From CSP1-4 sp963777975 (GTDB lineage: Bacteria; Chloroflexota; Limnocylindria; Limnocylindrales; CSP1-4), in contig CAVZSO010000006.1 in NCBI GenBank assembly GCA_963777975.1, positions 1 through 64,000 on the forward strand: a stretch of 64,000 nucleotides of DNA. The letters are read 5' to 3'. Below, piece by piece: positions 24,549 through 37,315 of the stretch. The position numbers were made by a program, and so were the translations under genes. Positions within the stretch are counted from its first letter, which is position 1; each line of letters opens with the position of its first letter. A model generated the notes under the pieces. The model did no database searches and was not told the DNA's origin. It saw only the letters and a program-made list of their open reading frames with translations.

Positions 24549-26317
24549 CCGACCAGTGCCTCGAGCGGTCGCTGCGCGGCGAGGTGGCCCACGGGTGCCG
24601 CATCGACGACCTCGATCTGGAGCGATTCATAGCCGCCGAAGGTGCGGCTCTCGAGATAGCCTGCCAGGTCGACCGCGGTGTCCGGCACGATGTCCGCCAG
24701 GTCGGGCCGGTCGAACGCGATGCCATCGAGCACCTCACGACCCTTGCGCAGCGTCAGCTGGGTGTGTCCTCCGGCCGTCAGCCGTGCGCGCCCGACCGTC
24801 AGGCCGGCGATGCCGATCAGCGCCCGGGGTGTACCGGGGCCGAGCGGGTCGATGGTGGCGAGCTCGCGCTGCAGTCGATAGTCGATGTCGAGGCCGTCGA
24901 CCACCACGTCGAGCGACAGCTCCGGGCCGGTCGGCCGATCGGCGTCACCCGCCAGCGCGAGAAACTGCTCGCGGAACGCCTCGAAGGCTCCCGGTCGGAG
25001 CTCGCAGCCGGCCGCCTGGGGGTGCCCGCCGTGGCGCAGGAAGTGCGCGCCGCAGGCGTCGAACGCGCGTGCGAGATCGAACCCGCCGGCGGACCTGGCC
25101 GATCCCCGCCAGGGCTCGACGGAGCGCGAGAACACCACGGCTGGCAAGGAGAAGCGCTCGGCCAGCCGACCCGCGACGAGCCCGATGATCCCGACCGGCC
25201 AGGTACCGGCGACGACGATGGCGTGGCCATCGCCGTCGCCGATCGCGCCGGACGCGGCCTCGACGGCCTCCGCCAGCACCTCGCCGGTCAGCGATCGACG
25301 CTGGCTGTTGGCGGCCTCGAGGAGCGCCGCAAGCGGAGCGGCGTCCGCGTCGGCCGCGGCCAGGAGCAGATCCGAGGCGATGGTCGCGTCGCCCATCCGG
25401 CCACCGGCATTGAGGCGCGGCGCGATCGTGAAGCCGATCGACTCCAGCGTCACCGCATCCGGTGCCAGGCCAGCCGAGGCGAGCAACGCCGCGATCCCTG
25501 GCCGTGGCGACGATCGGATGCGCTCCAGACCCAGCCGGGCGATGGCGCGATTCTCGCCGACGATCGGCGCCATGTCGGCGACCGTGCCGATGACGGCCAG
25601 GTCCGTGAGATCAAGGGCGGCCCCTGGACCGCCCGGTTCCCCCTCGAGGAGCAGCTGGGCGATCTTGAAGGCGACGCCGGTGCCGGCCAGGCGCGCGTCT
25701 GGGTAGACGCTGCCTGGTCGATGCGGGTTGACCAGGGCCACGGCCGCCGGCAGCTGCTCGGGCACGTGATGGTGGTCGGTGACGATGACGTCGATGCCGG
25801 CCTCGGCCGCGAGCGCCACCTCGTCCACGCTCGACGTGCCCGTGTCGACGGTGATGATCAGGCTGCGCTCCTCGGCCCGCGCCCGCGCGACGGACAGACG
25901 CGAGAGGCCGTGGCCCTCATCGACCCGGTCCGGCACGTGGACCGCCGCATCGAGGCCCAGCCGACGGAGGGTCAGGGCCAGGATCGTCGAGCCGGTCAGG
26001 CCATCGGCATCGAAGTCGCCGAAGATGAGCACGCGCTCCTGACGCGCCACCGCCTCCTGCACGCGACGCCGCAGCGAGGCAGCGTCCGGCAGCAGGAGCG
26101 GGTCGTGGAGGCTGGCCGACGGCGCGTCGAAGTAGGCGGCGAGGTCCGTGGCGGAGACATGGCCACGGGCCATCAGCACGGCCAGCGCCCGCGGGCCGAT
26201 GCCGCGCGCGGCAGCCACGCCGTCAAGGCCGGGAACGCTCGGCGCATCGGATCGGCGCCAGCGGTGGGTCGGTCGGAAGGTCGTCATCGGGTCGGAGGGT
26301 GCCATGACCGGCTCCAC
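24545..26317 (-). CDS. recJ: Single-stranded-DNA exonuclease RecJ
   Basis: 590 residues. DHH-family motifs: LIFGDFDADGLTGSTIL (motif I), VDTGTSS (II), VIVTDHHHVPE (III) and GTGVAFKIAQ (IV). The DHHA1 part has GGHPQAAGCEL, and the C-terminal OB-like domain GRARLTAGGHTQL. RecJ degrades 5' ends of single-stranded DNA in recombination and base-excision and mismatch repair. The literal start is GTG 26317; ATG at 26287 (MTTFRP) is also possible. It lies 3' of secF in the same direction. Intact frame. Confidence 0.95.
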   Translation of the reverse strand: MEPVMAPSDPMTTFRPTHRWRRSDAPSVPGLDGVAAARGIGPRALAVLMARGHVSATDLAAYFDAPSASLHDPLLLPDAASLRRRVQEAVARQERVLIFGDFDADGLTGSTILALTLRRLGLDAAVHVPDRVDEGHGLSRLSVARARAEERSLIITVDTGTSSVDEVALAAEAGIDVIVTDHHHVPEQLPAAVALVNPHRPGSVYPDARLAGTGVAFKIAQLLLEGEPGGPGAALDLTDLAVIGTVADMAPIVGENRAIARLGLERIRSSPRPGIAALLASAGLAPDAVTLESIGFTIAPRLNAGGRMGDATIASDLLLAAADADAAPLAALLEAANSQRRSLTGEVLAEAVEAASGAIGDGDGHAIVVAGTWPVGIIGLVAGRLAERFSLPAVVFSRSVEPWRGSARSAGGFDLARAFDACGAHFLRHGGHPQAAGCELRPGAFEAFREQFLALAGDADRPTGPELSLDVVVDGLDIDYRLQRELATIDPLGPGTPRALIGIAGLTVGRARLTAGGHTQLTLRKGREVLDGIAFDRPDLADIVPDTAVDLAGYLESRTFGGYESLQIEVVDAAPVGHLAAQRPLEALVG

Positions 26318-26323
26318 CCCGAC

Positions 26324-27442
26324 TTACCGCGACGCGCGTGCGGCCGTCAACTGGGCCTGGCGGCGGCGATCGTCGCGCTCGTGCCAGACGACGAGGAGCG
26401 GGCTGGCGTTGAAGATCGACGAGTAGGTCCCCGAGACGATGCCGACGAGGAGGGCGAGCACGAAGTATCGGATGGCTTCGCCACCGAAGAGCAGCAGCGC
26501 GGTGAGCGTGATGACGACGGTCATCGACGTGTTGATCGAGCGGCCCAGCGTCTGCAACAGAGAATGGTTGACGATGGCCGAGAACGGCTCGCCGGCGTGC
26601 CGATAGCGGTTCTCACGGATGCGGTCGAAGACCACGATCGTGTCGTGGACGCTGAAGCCGATGACGGTCAGCATCGCGGTCACGAAGAGCGCGTCGATCT
26701 GGATGCGGAAGAAGGTGCCCAGGATGGCGAAGACGCCGACCACGACCAGGACGTCGTGGAGCAGCGCGACCAGGGCGGTGAAACCCATGCGCACATCGCG
26801 GAACCGGAGGGTGATCCAGGCCACGATGGCCAGCGAACCGGCCAGGATCAGGATGAGCGCCTGGTTGATGAGGTCGTGCGAGACGATCGGCCCGACGACC
26901 GTCGCCTGGCTGACGTCGTCGATCGGGCCGAACGCGGCCTGGAGGGCGGCAGCGACGTCACCGGATTGACCCGTCGTCGGCAACGCGATGCCCGCCGAGG
27001 CTGGTGATGCCGACGGCGACGGTTCAGCAGATGGCGACGCCGACGGCGAAGCCGACGCCCCCGGCGAAGCTCCTGCTGAAGCGGAGGCGTCGGCGGATGC
27101 GCTGGGACCCGCGGTCGCGGCCGGCGACGGCGACGCCGCGGCCTCGATGAGGCCGATGGGCGGCATGCGCATCAGCACGTACTCGCCCTTGGGACCGTTG
27201 GTGATGGCCACCTGCGACTCGACGATGCCCGCGTCGCTGAGGGTCTGGCGCACGGCCGCCGGATCCGGCGTGCCCTGGGCGAAGTGGACCTCCCAGATCG
27301 TGCCGCCCGTGTAGTCGATCGAGAAGTCGAGCCCGATCCGTCCCTGAGTCAGGGGGGTCAGGATGATGAAGATGATGCCCGGGATGGTGATGATGGCACT
27401 GAAGAGGAAGAACCATCGGCGCCTGCCGACGATGTCAAACAC
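26324..27442 (-). CDS. secF: Protein translocase subunit SecF with low-complexity insertion
   Basis: 372 residues, six membrane helices. LDFSIDYTGGTIWEVHF is the conserved N-terminal SecF signature. The C-terminal RND-like part has DVLVVVGVFAILG, LTVIGFSVHDTIVVFDRIREN and LLQTLGRSINTSMTVV. Between the first helix and the second, the extracytoplasmic domain carries about 55 residues of almost pure Ala/Ser/Pro/Gly (roughly 26990-27145), absent from typical SecF. SecDF uses the proton-motive force to pull exported proteins. The GTG start overlaps the secD stop. Confidence 0.95.
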   Translation of the reverse strand: MFDIVGRRRWFFLFSAIITIPGIIFIILTPLTQGRIGLDFSIDYTGGTIWEVHFAQGTPDPAAVRQTLSDAGIVESQVAITNGPKGEYVLMRMPPIGLIEAAASPSPAATAGPSASADASASAGASPGASASPSASPSAEPSPSASPASAGIALPTTGQSGDVAAALQAAFGPIDDVSQATVVGPIVSHDLINQALILILAGSLAIVAWITLRFRDVRMGFTALVALLHDVLVVVGVFAILGTFFRIQIDALFVTAMLTVIGFSVHDTIVVFDRIRENRYRHAGEPFSAIVNHSLLQTLGRSINTSMTVVITLTALLLFGGEAIRYFVLALLVGIVSGTYSSIFNASPLLVVWHERDDRRRQAQLTAARASR

Positions 27443-28808
27443 GCGCGCCGGCCTCGCGTGCGCGTCCGCGCGGGCCGATGGTCACGAACTCGTCGTCGTT
27501 GACGCCGAACAGGCTCGCCCGGCGCGCCCACGGCTGTCGAACGACCCAGCGCAGGATGGTCCGGCTGACGGTGATGGCGGTGAACATCGAGACGAGCACG
27601 CCGATGACCAGCACGAGGGCGAAGCCGCGGATGGTCGAGCTGCCGAAGAAGAACAGGATGGCGGCCGTGATGCAGCTTGAGACGTTCGAATCGAGGATCG
27701 AATTCCAGGCCCGGTTGAAGCCCGCCTCGACCGCTGAGTTGACCGTCTTGCCCGAGCGGAGCTCTTCCTTGGTGCGTTCGAAGATCAGGATGTTGGCGTC
27801 GACGGCCATGCCCACCGAAAGGATGAAGCCCGCCAATCCGGCCAGCGTCAGGGTGACCGGGATGAGGCGGAAGATGGCCAGCACGACGATGGCGTAGTAG
27901 ATCAGCGCGAAGCAGGCTACCGCGCCGGGCAGGCGGTAGTGGATGAGCATGAACAGGAAGACCAGGCTGATGCCGATGATGCCGGCCAGGATGCTGGCCG
28001 CCAGGAACTGTGCGCCGAGCGTCGCGCTGATGGAGTTGAAGCTGAGCTCCTTGAGGGCCAGCGGCAGCGCGCCGTACTTGAGCGTCGTGACCAGGTTGAC
28101 CTGCTCGGCGTTCGTGAAGCTGCCGCTGATCTGCCCGTTGCCGTCCGTGATGGCCTGGCGGATGACCGGCGCAGAAACCACCTTACCGTCGAGCACGATG
28201 GCGAAGAACTCGCCGACGTGGGCACTCGAGTAGTCGCCGAAGAGCTGGGCGCCGTTGGAGCGCAAGGTGAACGAGACAGCGCGCTCGCTGGTCGTCCGAT
28301 CGACAGCCGGGGCGACGCCGCTGGGATCGATCTCCTCGCCGCCGAAGAGCGGCGGCAGGGTCGGGTCGATGGCTTCGCCAGGTCCGGGGACGGGCTTCGT
28401 GCCGCTCGAGGTCGAAGTGCCATAGACCTCCGGCGGCAGGGGCACGAAGTCGAGTCGCCCGGTTGCCCCGATGAGCTGCCGGATCTCCTGCTGCTCGGTC
28501 GCACCGGGGAGATCGACCACGACGCGGTCGGTGCCGACCGTCTGCACGATGGGCTCGGCCACGCCGGTGGCGTTGACGCAATTCTCGACGATCGTGCGGA
28601 CCGTCTCCATGGTCTCCTTGGAGGGCGTCGAACCGTCTGGCGTGATCGCCTGGTACTCCCCCTGCAGGCCGCCTTGAAGGTCGAGCCCGAGGCGCGTCTC
28701 GGCATGCTCGGGCGTGCCGCCGAACGGACGCGGGAAGGCCGAGCTCAGGTCGATCGCGAGCGCGAGCAGACCGACGGCCACGATAAGGAAGGGAACGAGG
28801 CGACGCAT
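27435..28808 (-). CDS. secD: Protein translocase subunit SecD
   Basis: 457 residues. The N-terminal helix is followed by LGLDLQGGLQGEYQAI, the SecD D1-type signature. DRVVVDLPGA lies in the periplasmic part. The membrane part has LKYGALPLALKELSFNSISA, GFILSVGMAVDANILIFERTKEE and GFNRAWNSILDSN, with the Asp of AVDANILIFER implicated in proton movement. TATAGT lies eight bases before the ATG, a candidate leaderless promoter for the secD-secF-recJ run. Intact. Confidence 0.95.
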   Translation of the reverse strand: MRRLVPFLIVAVGLLALAIDLSSAFPRPFGGTPEHAETRLGLDLQGGLQGEYQAITPDGSTPSKETMETVRTIVENCVNATGVAEPIVQTVGTDRVVVDLPGATEQQEIRQLIGATGRLDFVPLPPEVYGTSTSSGTKPVPGPGEAIDPTLPPLFGGEEIDPSGVAPAVDRTTSERAVSFTLRSNGAQLFGDYSSAHVGEFFAIVLDGKVVSAPVIRQAITDGNGQISGSFTNAEQVNLVTTLKYGALPLALKELSFNSISATLGAQFLAASILAGIIGISLVFLFMLIHYRLPGAVACFALIYYAIVVLAIFRLIPVTLTLAGLAGFILSVGMAVDANILIFERTKEELRSGKTVNSAVEAGFNRAWNSILDSNVSSCITAAILFFFGSSTIRGFALVLVIGVLVSMFTAITVSRTILRWVVRQPWARRASLFGVNDDEFVTIGPRGRAREAGARV

Positions 28809-28877
28809 CGGCGGGGACTATATCAGCCTGCACCCTCGGACGCCGACGGCGGCTCCAGGGCCACCCGATGACGACGC

Positions 28878-30728
28878 TCAGGCGTCGAGGCTGGACTTGA
28901 TCCGGGTCGCCAGCGCGGTGCCGATGCCGGGCACCGCTGCGACCTGTTCGACGCTCGCCTCACGGATCTTGCGGGCCGAACCGAAGACGCGCAGCAAGGC
29001 CCGCTTGCGAGCCGGTCCGACGCCGGGCAGGTCGTCAAGGACACTGCGCACCTGCGCCTTCGCCCGCACCTGCCGGTGATAGGTGATCGCGAATCGATGC
29101 GCCTCATCGCGCATGCGCTGCACGAGATACAGCGCGCCGCTCGTGGCGGGCAGCACGACCGGCTCGGCGCGACCGGGGCGGAAGAGCTCCTCGCGCTCCT
29201 TGGCGAGGCCCGCCAGCGGCAGATCGTGCAGGCCGAGCTCGTCGAGGACCTGGCGGGCGGCGCTGACCTGCCCACGACCGCCGTCGATGACGACCAGGTC
29301 CGGCAGCCGCCAGCGCAGCTCTTCGGCGGTCCCCTCCCCGGCTCGCAGGGCATGGCCGAAGCGGCGTCGCAGGACCTCCTGATGGCTGGCGAAGTCGTTC
29401 GACCCTTCGACCGTCCGGATCCGGAACCGACGGTACTCACCGGTGCGCGGCCGGCCGTCCTCGAAGACGACCATGCTGCCGACCGTGCTCGTCCCCTGGA
29501 TGGTGCTGATGTCGTAGCACTCGATGCGGGTCGGCATCGCATCGAGCTCGAGGGCATCGGCCAGCTCCTCGAGCGCGCCGAGCGTCTTGCCCTCGTCGGC
29601 CAGCCAGCGGACCTGCTCGCGCGCCAGCACCTCGGCCGCGTTCCTCGAGGCCAGCTCCAGGAGCTCGCGCTGCCGCCCGCGTCGGGGCACGTGGAAGGTG
29701 ACGCGCCGGCCACGCCGCGCCGTGAGCAGCTCGAGGAGGTCGGCCGCATCGGCGGGCATGGACGGCGCCAGGATGCGCACGGGCACCGAGCCCGCCTCGG
29801 CGTAGTACTGCTTGACGAACGCTGCCAGGGCCTCGTCGTCCGGGGCGCCGGCGACGTTCTCGAGCACGAAGACGTCGCGTGCCACCAGCTTGCCGTCACG
29901 CACCGCGAAGAGCTGTACGGCGGCCTCGGCGCCCGATCTGGCGAAGCCGAGCACGTCCTGCTCCGTGGTGGCGTCGGCCGCCATCTTCTGGCTCTCCATC
30001 GTCCGTTCGATGGCGCGCACCTTGTCGCGCAGAGCCGCCGCCCGCTCGTAGTCCTGCCTGGCCGAGGCTGCCTCCATGTCGGCGCGCAGGGCACGCGCGA
30101 CGGTCGCCTGGCGACCCTCGAGGAAGAGGACGACCTGATCGATGTCGCGCCGGTACGCCTCGCCCGAGATGGCCTCGATGCAGGGGCCCTGGCAGCGCTT
30201 GATGTGGTACAGCAGACACGGCCGCTGGAGCGCCCGCTCGCCCTCGCGGATGTCGATCGTGCAGGTCCGGAACGGGAAGAGGCGCCGGATGAGGTTCATG
30301 GCCTCGTCGACGCTGCTGGCCGAGGCGTACGGACCGAAATAGCGGCTGCCGTCCCGGGGCAGCTTCCGGGTGCGCTCGATGCGCGGGAAGTCGTCAGCCA
30401 GGGTGACCTTGATGAACGGATAGCTCTTGTCGTCCTTGAGGCGCACGTTGAAGCGCGGCTGGAAGCGCTTGATGAGGTTCGCCTCGAGGAGCAGCGCCTC
30501 GCTCACGTTGTCGGTCAGCGTGACCTCGACATCGACGACACGGTCCAGGGCGGACTCGATGCGGAGGGGCACCTCGCTGGCGCCGCGCTTCTGCCAGTAG
30601 GAGCGGACGCGACTGCGCAGGCTCTGTGCCTTGCCGACGTACAGCACGCTCCGTCGGGCATCGCGCATGAGGTAGACGCCCGGCTTGTCGGGCAGGTCGG
30701 CCAGGATCGCGGCGAGTTCCGGGGTCAC
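28878..30728 (-). CDS. uvrC: Excinuclease ABC subunit C
   Basis: 616 residues from GTG 30726-30728. The GIY-YIG nuclease domain is at the N-terminus (PDKPGVYLMRD, VLYVGKAQSLRSRVRSYW), then the Cys-containing CLLYHIKRCQGPC, a UVR motif (RQDYERAAALRDKVRAIE), and the RNase-H-like 5'-nuclease domain (ECYDISTIQGTSTVGSMVVF, LVVIDGGRGQVSAA). Two helix-hairpin-helix motifs close it (LDDLPGVGPARKRALL, AAVPGIGTALATRI). UvrC makes both incisions in nucleotide excision repair. GACAAT lies six bases before this GTG, supporting the start. No SOS box seen upstream, unlike uvrA and uvrB. Confidence 0.95.
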   Translation of the reverse strand: MTPELAAILADLPDKPGVYLMRDARRSVLYVGKAQSLRSRVRSYWQKRGASEVPLRIESALDRVVDVEVTLTDNVSEALLLEANLIKRFQPRFNVRLKDDKSYPFIKVTLADDFPRIERTRKLPRDGSRYFGPYASASSVDEAMNLIRRLFPFRTCTIDIREGERALQRPCLLYHIKRCQGPCIEAISGEAYRRDIDQVVLFLEGRQATVARALRADMEAASARQDYERAAALRDKVRAIERTMESQKMAADATTEQDVLGFARSGAEAAVQLFAVRDGKLVARDVFVLENVAGAPDDEALAAFVKQYYAEAGSVPVRILAPSMPADAADLLELLTARRGRRVTFHVPRRGRQRELLELASRNAAEVLAREQVRWLADEGKTLGALEELADALELDAMPTRIECYDISTIQGTSTVGSMVVFEDGRPRTGEYRRFRIRTVEGSNDFASHQEVLRRRFGHALRAGEGTAEELRWRLPDLVVIDGGRGQVSAARQVLDELGLHDLPLAGLAKEREELFRPGRAEPVVLPATSGALYLVQRMRDEAHRFAITYHRQVRAKAQVRSVLDDLPGVGPARKRALLRVFGSARKIREASVEQVAAVPGIGTALATRIKSSLDA

Positions 30729-30799
30729 CCGGCGATTGTCCGCGATGCTGGCGTCGAGCGCCGGTCGAGCATCGGTGCAGGCGTCGTCGCCAGGCTTCA

Positions 30800-32378
30800 G
30801 TGATGCATCCAGCGGTGGCCGCTCGGCTGGCTCGACTATCGCCCGACCAGCATGCTGCCGCGACGGCACCGCCGGGACCCGTGCTCTGCGTCGCACCTGC
30901 CGGCAGCGGCAAGACCACCACCCTCGTCGCTCGCGTCGCGTGGCGCATCGACGGCGGCACCGATCCGGCCTCCATGGCGGCCTTGACGTTCAATCGCCGG
31001 GCAGCCGATGAGCTCCGGGGCCGGCTCGACGAGGCCGTCGAACCGCTCGGCGGATCGGCGTCGGCCATCCGCGTGCGCACGTTCCATGCCTTGGGCCGCG
31101 AGATCCTGCGCGACGCCGGATCGCCGGTCGAGCCACTCCTCGACCGCAGCGACGTCATCGGCGAGCTTGCCGGCAGCGCGCTCTCACCCTCCGCACTACG
31201 ACGGCTCGACGACGCCTTTTCGCGTTTCAAGCTCGACACTGGCCTCGATGGCGACGGTGCCAGACATGAGCTGGCCTTCCGTGCCACGGACGCCAGGGCA
31301 TCTCCCCTCGAGCCTGATGATGCGACGCTGCTGGCCGCGTTCGCGGCATACGAGGACGAGCTGGCTCGCCGTGGCGGGCTCGACTTCGACGACCTCGTCG
31401 CCCGGGCACTGCGCGCTCTCCAGGGCGACCCTGCTCTGCTGGCACGCTGGCGGGCCAGATCCCGAACCCTGTTCGTCGACGAGACACAGGACCTCGACCG
31501 ATCGCAGCTCGCAGCTGGCAACGCTCCTCGCGGCGCCGGCCAACGACCTCTTTCTCGTCGGCGACGACGACCAGACCATCTACGCGTGGCGACTGGCCGA
31601 CGTGCGGCGGATCCTCGGCCTCGCGTCGCGACTGCCGGGTCTCCGTCGCGTCGACCTGGTCACCAACCGTCGCTGCCCGCCGGCTGTCGTCGCCCGGGCC
31701 GGCCGGCTCGTCAGCCACAACCGGGAGCGCTTCGTCAAGCGGATCCTGCCGGCGCCTGGCGCTGTCGGCGAGCTCGTGCTGCGGCCCGATCCGACGGACG
31801 ACGTGGCACGCGCTCGATCGTTGCTTGCGACGTGGGCACCGACCCTGCGCCAGGTCGGGCCTCCCAGCCACGCCGTCCTGGCGCGCACGAACAGGGAGCT
31901 GGCGCCGTACGCGGCGGCGGCCCTCGAGCTCGGCCTGCCATATCACGCCGAGGACGATGGCCTCGAGGCACTCGATATGCCGGCCGCCGACGTACCGGCC
32001 GGCCACCGAGCCCATTGGTCGGTCGGCCGGAGCGGCGGAGCCGACCTCGCAGACACGATCGAGCGTTCGGCCGTGCGTCGGTCCGAGCTGCGACGTGCCG
32101 ACGCAGCGCTGGTCCTGGCCACTGCCCACGGCACCAAGGGGCTCGAATTCGACGTCGTGGCCTGCGTCGGGCTCGATGTCGGCGTCTTCCCCAGCGCGCG
32201 CACGCTGGCCGAAGCCGAGACACCGTGGCGCGCCATGGAGGAGGAGCGGCGCCTTGCGTACGTGGCCTGGACGCGCGCGAGACGGCGTCTCATCCTCGTC
32301 TACGACCCTGGCGCGCCGTCGGCCTTCGTCGAGGAGGCCTTCGACCCCGAGGAGCTCGAGCGGGCGTGGCGCCGATGA
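30800..32378 (+). CDS. Compact UvrD/Rep-type superfamily 1 DNA helicase (one frame break)
   Basis: Composite of about 525 residues. In order: Q-motif LSPDQHAAATAP, Walker A VAPAGSGKTTTLVAR, motif Ia AALTFNRRAADELRGRL, motif II LFVDETQDL, a break near 31505, motif III LVGDDDQTIYAWR, motif V ATAHGTKGLEFDVVAC and motif VI RLAYVAWTRARRRLILV. UvrD and PcrA are near 700 residues, so this protein lacks much of the inserted 1B/2B subdomains and the C-terminal tail. It is divergent from uvrC, 72 bases apart, suggesting a repair role. A GTG (30800) and an ATG (30803) are both possible starts. Confidence 0.85.
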
Positions 32379-32432
32379 TCCGGCGACGAGCGGCATCAGC
32401 CAGGGAGTACCGTACGCGACCGGAGGCGCAAG

Positions 32433-33233
32433 GTGGGACTCTCGGTCGCAGCCATCCTGCTGGCGGTCGCACTCGTGGCCGGCCTGCTCGCCTGGATCCG
32501 TCGGGATCTGCGGGCACGCGGCGTCTCGATGCGTGCCTGGTGGCTCGTGCTGGCGTGCTATGCCTTCGCGGCCGTCGCCTGGCTGATCGCCATCAGCGTG
32601 CCGCTGCCCGTCGCCCTGGCCTGGTTGGCGACCATCCCGGCAGCCGTCGCGACGGTCATCCCCGAACGCCTGGCGGCCGCGGTCGGCGGTGGCACCGGCC
32701 GTGGACGTCGCCGGCTACGCCATCCGCAGCCGCTCGCTCCATCGGTCCGCCAGGCACGTCCGATGGCCCGCCCGATCGGCGCCCCGCACTCGATGGCGCG
32801 TCCAGCACGACGTCGGTCCGTCACAGCGATCGGCGTGCTCCATGGTCGGCCCTCGGGGCCGACACCCGCGCTGCCGGTGCCGCCATCGGAACCAATGGCG
32901 GGATCGTCCATCGGTGCGCTGCCGGAGGAGCTCCTTGACGTGGCGGTGGTGACAGGCGAGCCCGCGGCGGCGGCTCAGCCGACGAGTCGAGGGCGGCGCT
33001 CCACGGGATCGGGTCGGCATCGCTGGCATCCAGGCGAGCTCCGCCTGGCCGTGGAGATGCTGGAGGACGCCGCCCGCATCCCCGACCTGGACGAAGCCGC
33101 ACGCGCCCGGATCGACGTCAGGCTGGACCGGCTGGACCGTTTTCGGGAGGCGGCGTCGGCCGAGCTGTTGGCGCTCGTCCGTGACGATGTCCACGCACGG
33201 CTGGACGATCGACGTGCCCGGCGTCGACCCTGA
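32433..33233 (+). CDS. Membrane-anchored hypothetical protein
   Basis: 266 residues from GTG 32433, preceded by CGGAGGCGCAAG. Three hydrophobic stretches lie in the first 85 residues (LSVAAILLAVALVAGLLAWI; WWLVLACYAFAAVAWLIAI; ALAWLATIPAAVATVI). A long Arg/Pro-rich disordered linker follows, then a helical, charged C-terminal region (ELRLAVEMLEDAARIPDLDE, RIDVRLDRLDRFREAA) that looks like a coiled coil. No family recognised. It follows the helicase gene by 54 bases and is convergent with dedA. Cytoplasmic exposure of the coiled-coil part is inferred. Confidence 0.6.
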   Translation: MGLSVAAILLAVALVAGLLAWIRRDLRARGVSMRAWWLVLACYAFAAVAWLIAISVPLPVALAWLATIPAAVATVIPERLAAAVGGGTGRGRRRLRHPQPLAPSVRQARPMARPIGAPHSMARPARRRSVTAIGVLHGRPSGPTPALPVPPSEPMAGSSIGALPEELLDVAVVTGEPAAAAQPTSRGRRSTGSGRHRWHPGELRLAVEMLEDAARIPDLDEAARARIDVRLDRLDRFREAASAELLALVRDDVHARLDDRRARRRP

Positions 33234-33329
33234 TCCCGAGCGCGCCAGCCAGATCGCGTGGCTCCTCGACGACCTGGATCCTGCAGCCGGCCCGCCGACG
33301 GCCGGCTGAACCCGGCCCGCGCGGCGATC

Positions 33330-34047
33330 TCAGCCGGTCGGTTCGGACGGGCTTGGCTGGACCCCCGGGTCGGCATCGACGGCAGCCGGGGTCGACCACC
33401 GCCTGGGCGCGGCGTCGTGAGCGCCACGTCGCGATGGCCGGTGGCGTCACCGAGATCAGCACGATGATGACGATGAGGGGCAGCAGGATGGTGTCCAGGG
33501 TCTTGCCCATCGACTCGCCGAGCAGGTAGCCGGCGATCGGCAGCCCAGCGCCCCAGAGCACGGCCCCGATGGCCGAATAGAGCACGAACTTGCCGCGATC
33601 CATGTGGCTCACGCCGGCCACGATCGGGGCGAACGTGCGGACGAACGGCATGAACCGGGCGGCGATGATCGTGATCGCCCCGTACTTGTTGTAGAACGCG
33701 TCGGCCGCCTCGAGGTGGCTCCGTTTGAAGAACCGTGAGTCCGGCCGTTCGAAGAGCGGCCGACCGACCTTGCGCCCGAACCAGAAGCCGACCAGGTTGC
33801 CGAGGAAGGCGCCCGCGACGCAGGCCACGATGACCAGCCCCAGGTTGAGGGTGTAATCGCCGGTGCCCTTGGCTGACAGCACGCCGGCCACCAGGAGGAG
33901 GCTGTCACCAGGCAGGAAGAAGCCGGCGAAGAGGCCGGTCTCGGCGAACAGGACCGCGAAGATGATCAGGTAGGCGAGCGGCCCGAAGGGCTCGATGAGG
34001 TTGCGTGGATGGAGCAGGAGGTCGAGCAGGCCGCCGATCTGGTCCAT
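33330..34047 (-). CDS. DedA family membrane protein
   Basis: DedA/VTT-domain features: LAYLIIFAVLFAETGLFAGF, FLPGDSLLLVAGVLS (conserved Glu and Asp), GNLVGFWFGRKVGRPLF, then the reentrant-loop signature AARFMPFVRTFAPIVAG with its key arginines, and VLWGAGLPIAGYLLG. DedA proteins are membrane flippase/exchanger-like proteins needed for envelope homeostasis; bacterial members have been linked to undecaprenyl-phosphate recycling. The literal frame stays open to 33118, overlapping the convergent gene. A +1 frame offers a natural tail ending PSPSEPTG at 33330, so I suspect a base error near 33395. Start ATG 34045-34047. Confidence 0.85.
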
Positions 34048-34050
34048 CGC

Positions 34051-34179
34051 TTAGGCCTGGCCCGCCACCGGGTGCCACATGGCTCCCGTTCGGCTGAGCG
34101 CGGATCGCCGCGCCACGATCGGCGTGCAGGCACGTGCCTCGGTCATGACGGCCGAGCGGATGACGGAGCGGTCGGGCAT
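34051..34179 (-). CDS. Putative 42-residue leader ORF before dedA
   Basis: ATG 34177-34179 is preceded by TACCAT and exactly six bases, the leaderless arrangement. The frame reads MPDRSVIRSAVMTEARACTP… and ends at TAA three bases before the dedA ATG. It is basic with no membrane segment. The dedA start itself has no obvious ribosome-binding site, so ribosomes finishing this ORF could reinitiate at dedA. No homology recognised. Confidence 0.4.
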   Translation of the reverse strand: MPDRSVIRSAVMTEARACTPIVARRSALSRTGAMWHPVAGQA

Positions 34180-34264
34180 CGGGGAATGGTAGCCCGTCCG
34201 CCTGGCCGGCCCGGATGATCGATCGGTTTGGACGTGGAACCGCTCGACGTGCCGAACCCGGCGA

Positions 34265-37285
<3,021 letters not shown>

Positions 37286-37291
37286 GTCGAC

Positions 37292-37297
37292 AGTCTA
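37292..37297 (-). promoter_or_regulatory. uvrA -10 element (TAGACT, leaderless)
   Basis: On the minus strand TAGACT-GTCGAC-GTG; the start codon would be at or near the first transcribed base. Confidence 0.5.
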
Positions 37298-37315
37298 CCG
37301 GAAGATGCGCGATTG

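Noticed and set aside
29076..30803. Plus-strand open frame antisense to uvrC
   Set aside because: Shadow frame; uvrC on the other strand has all family motifs.
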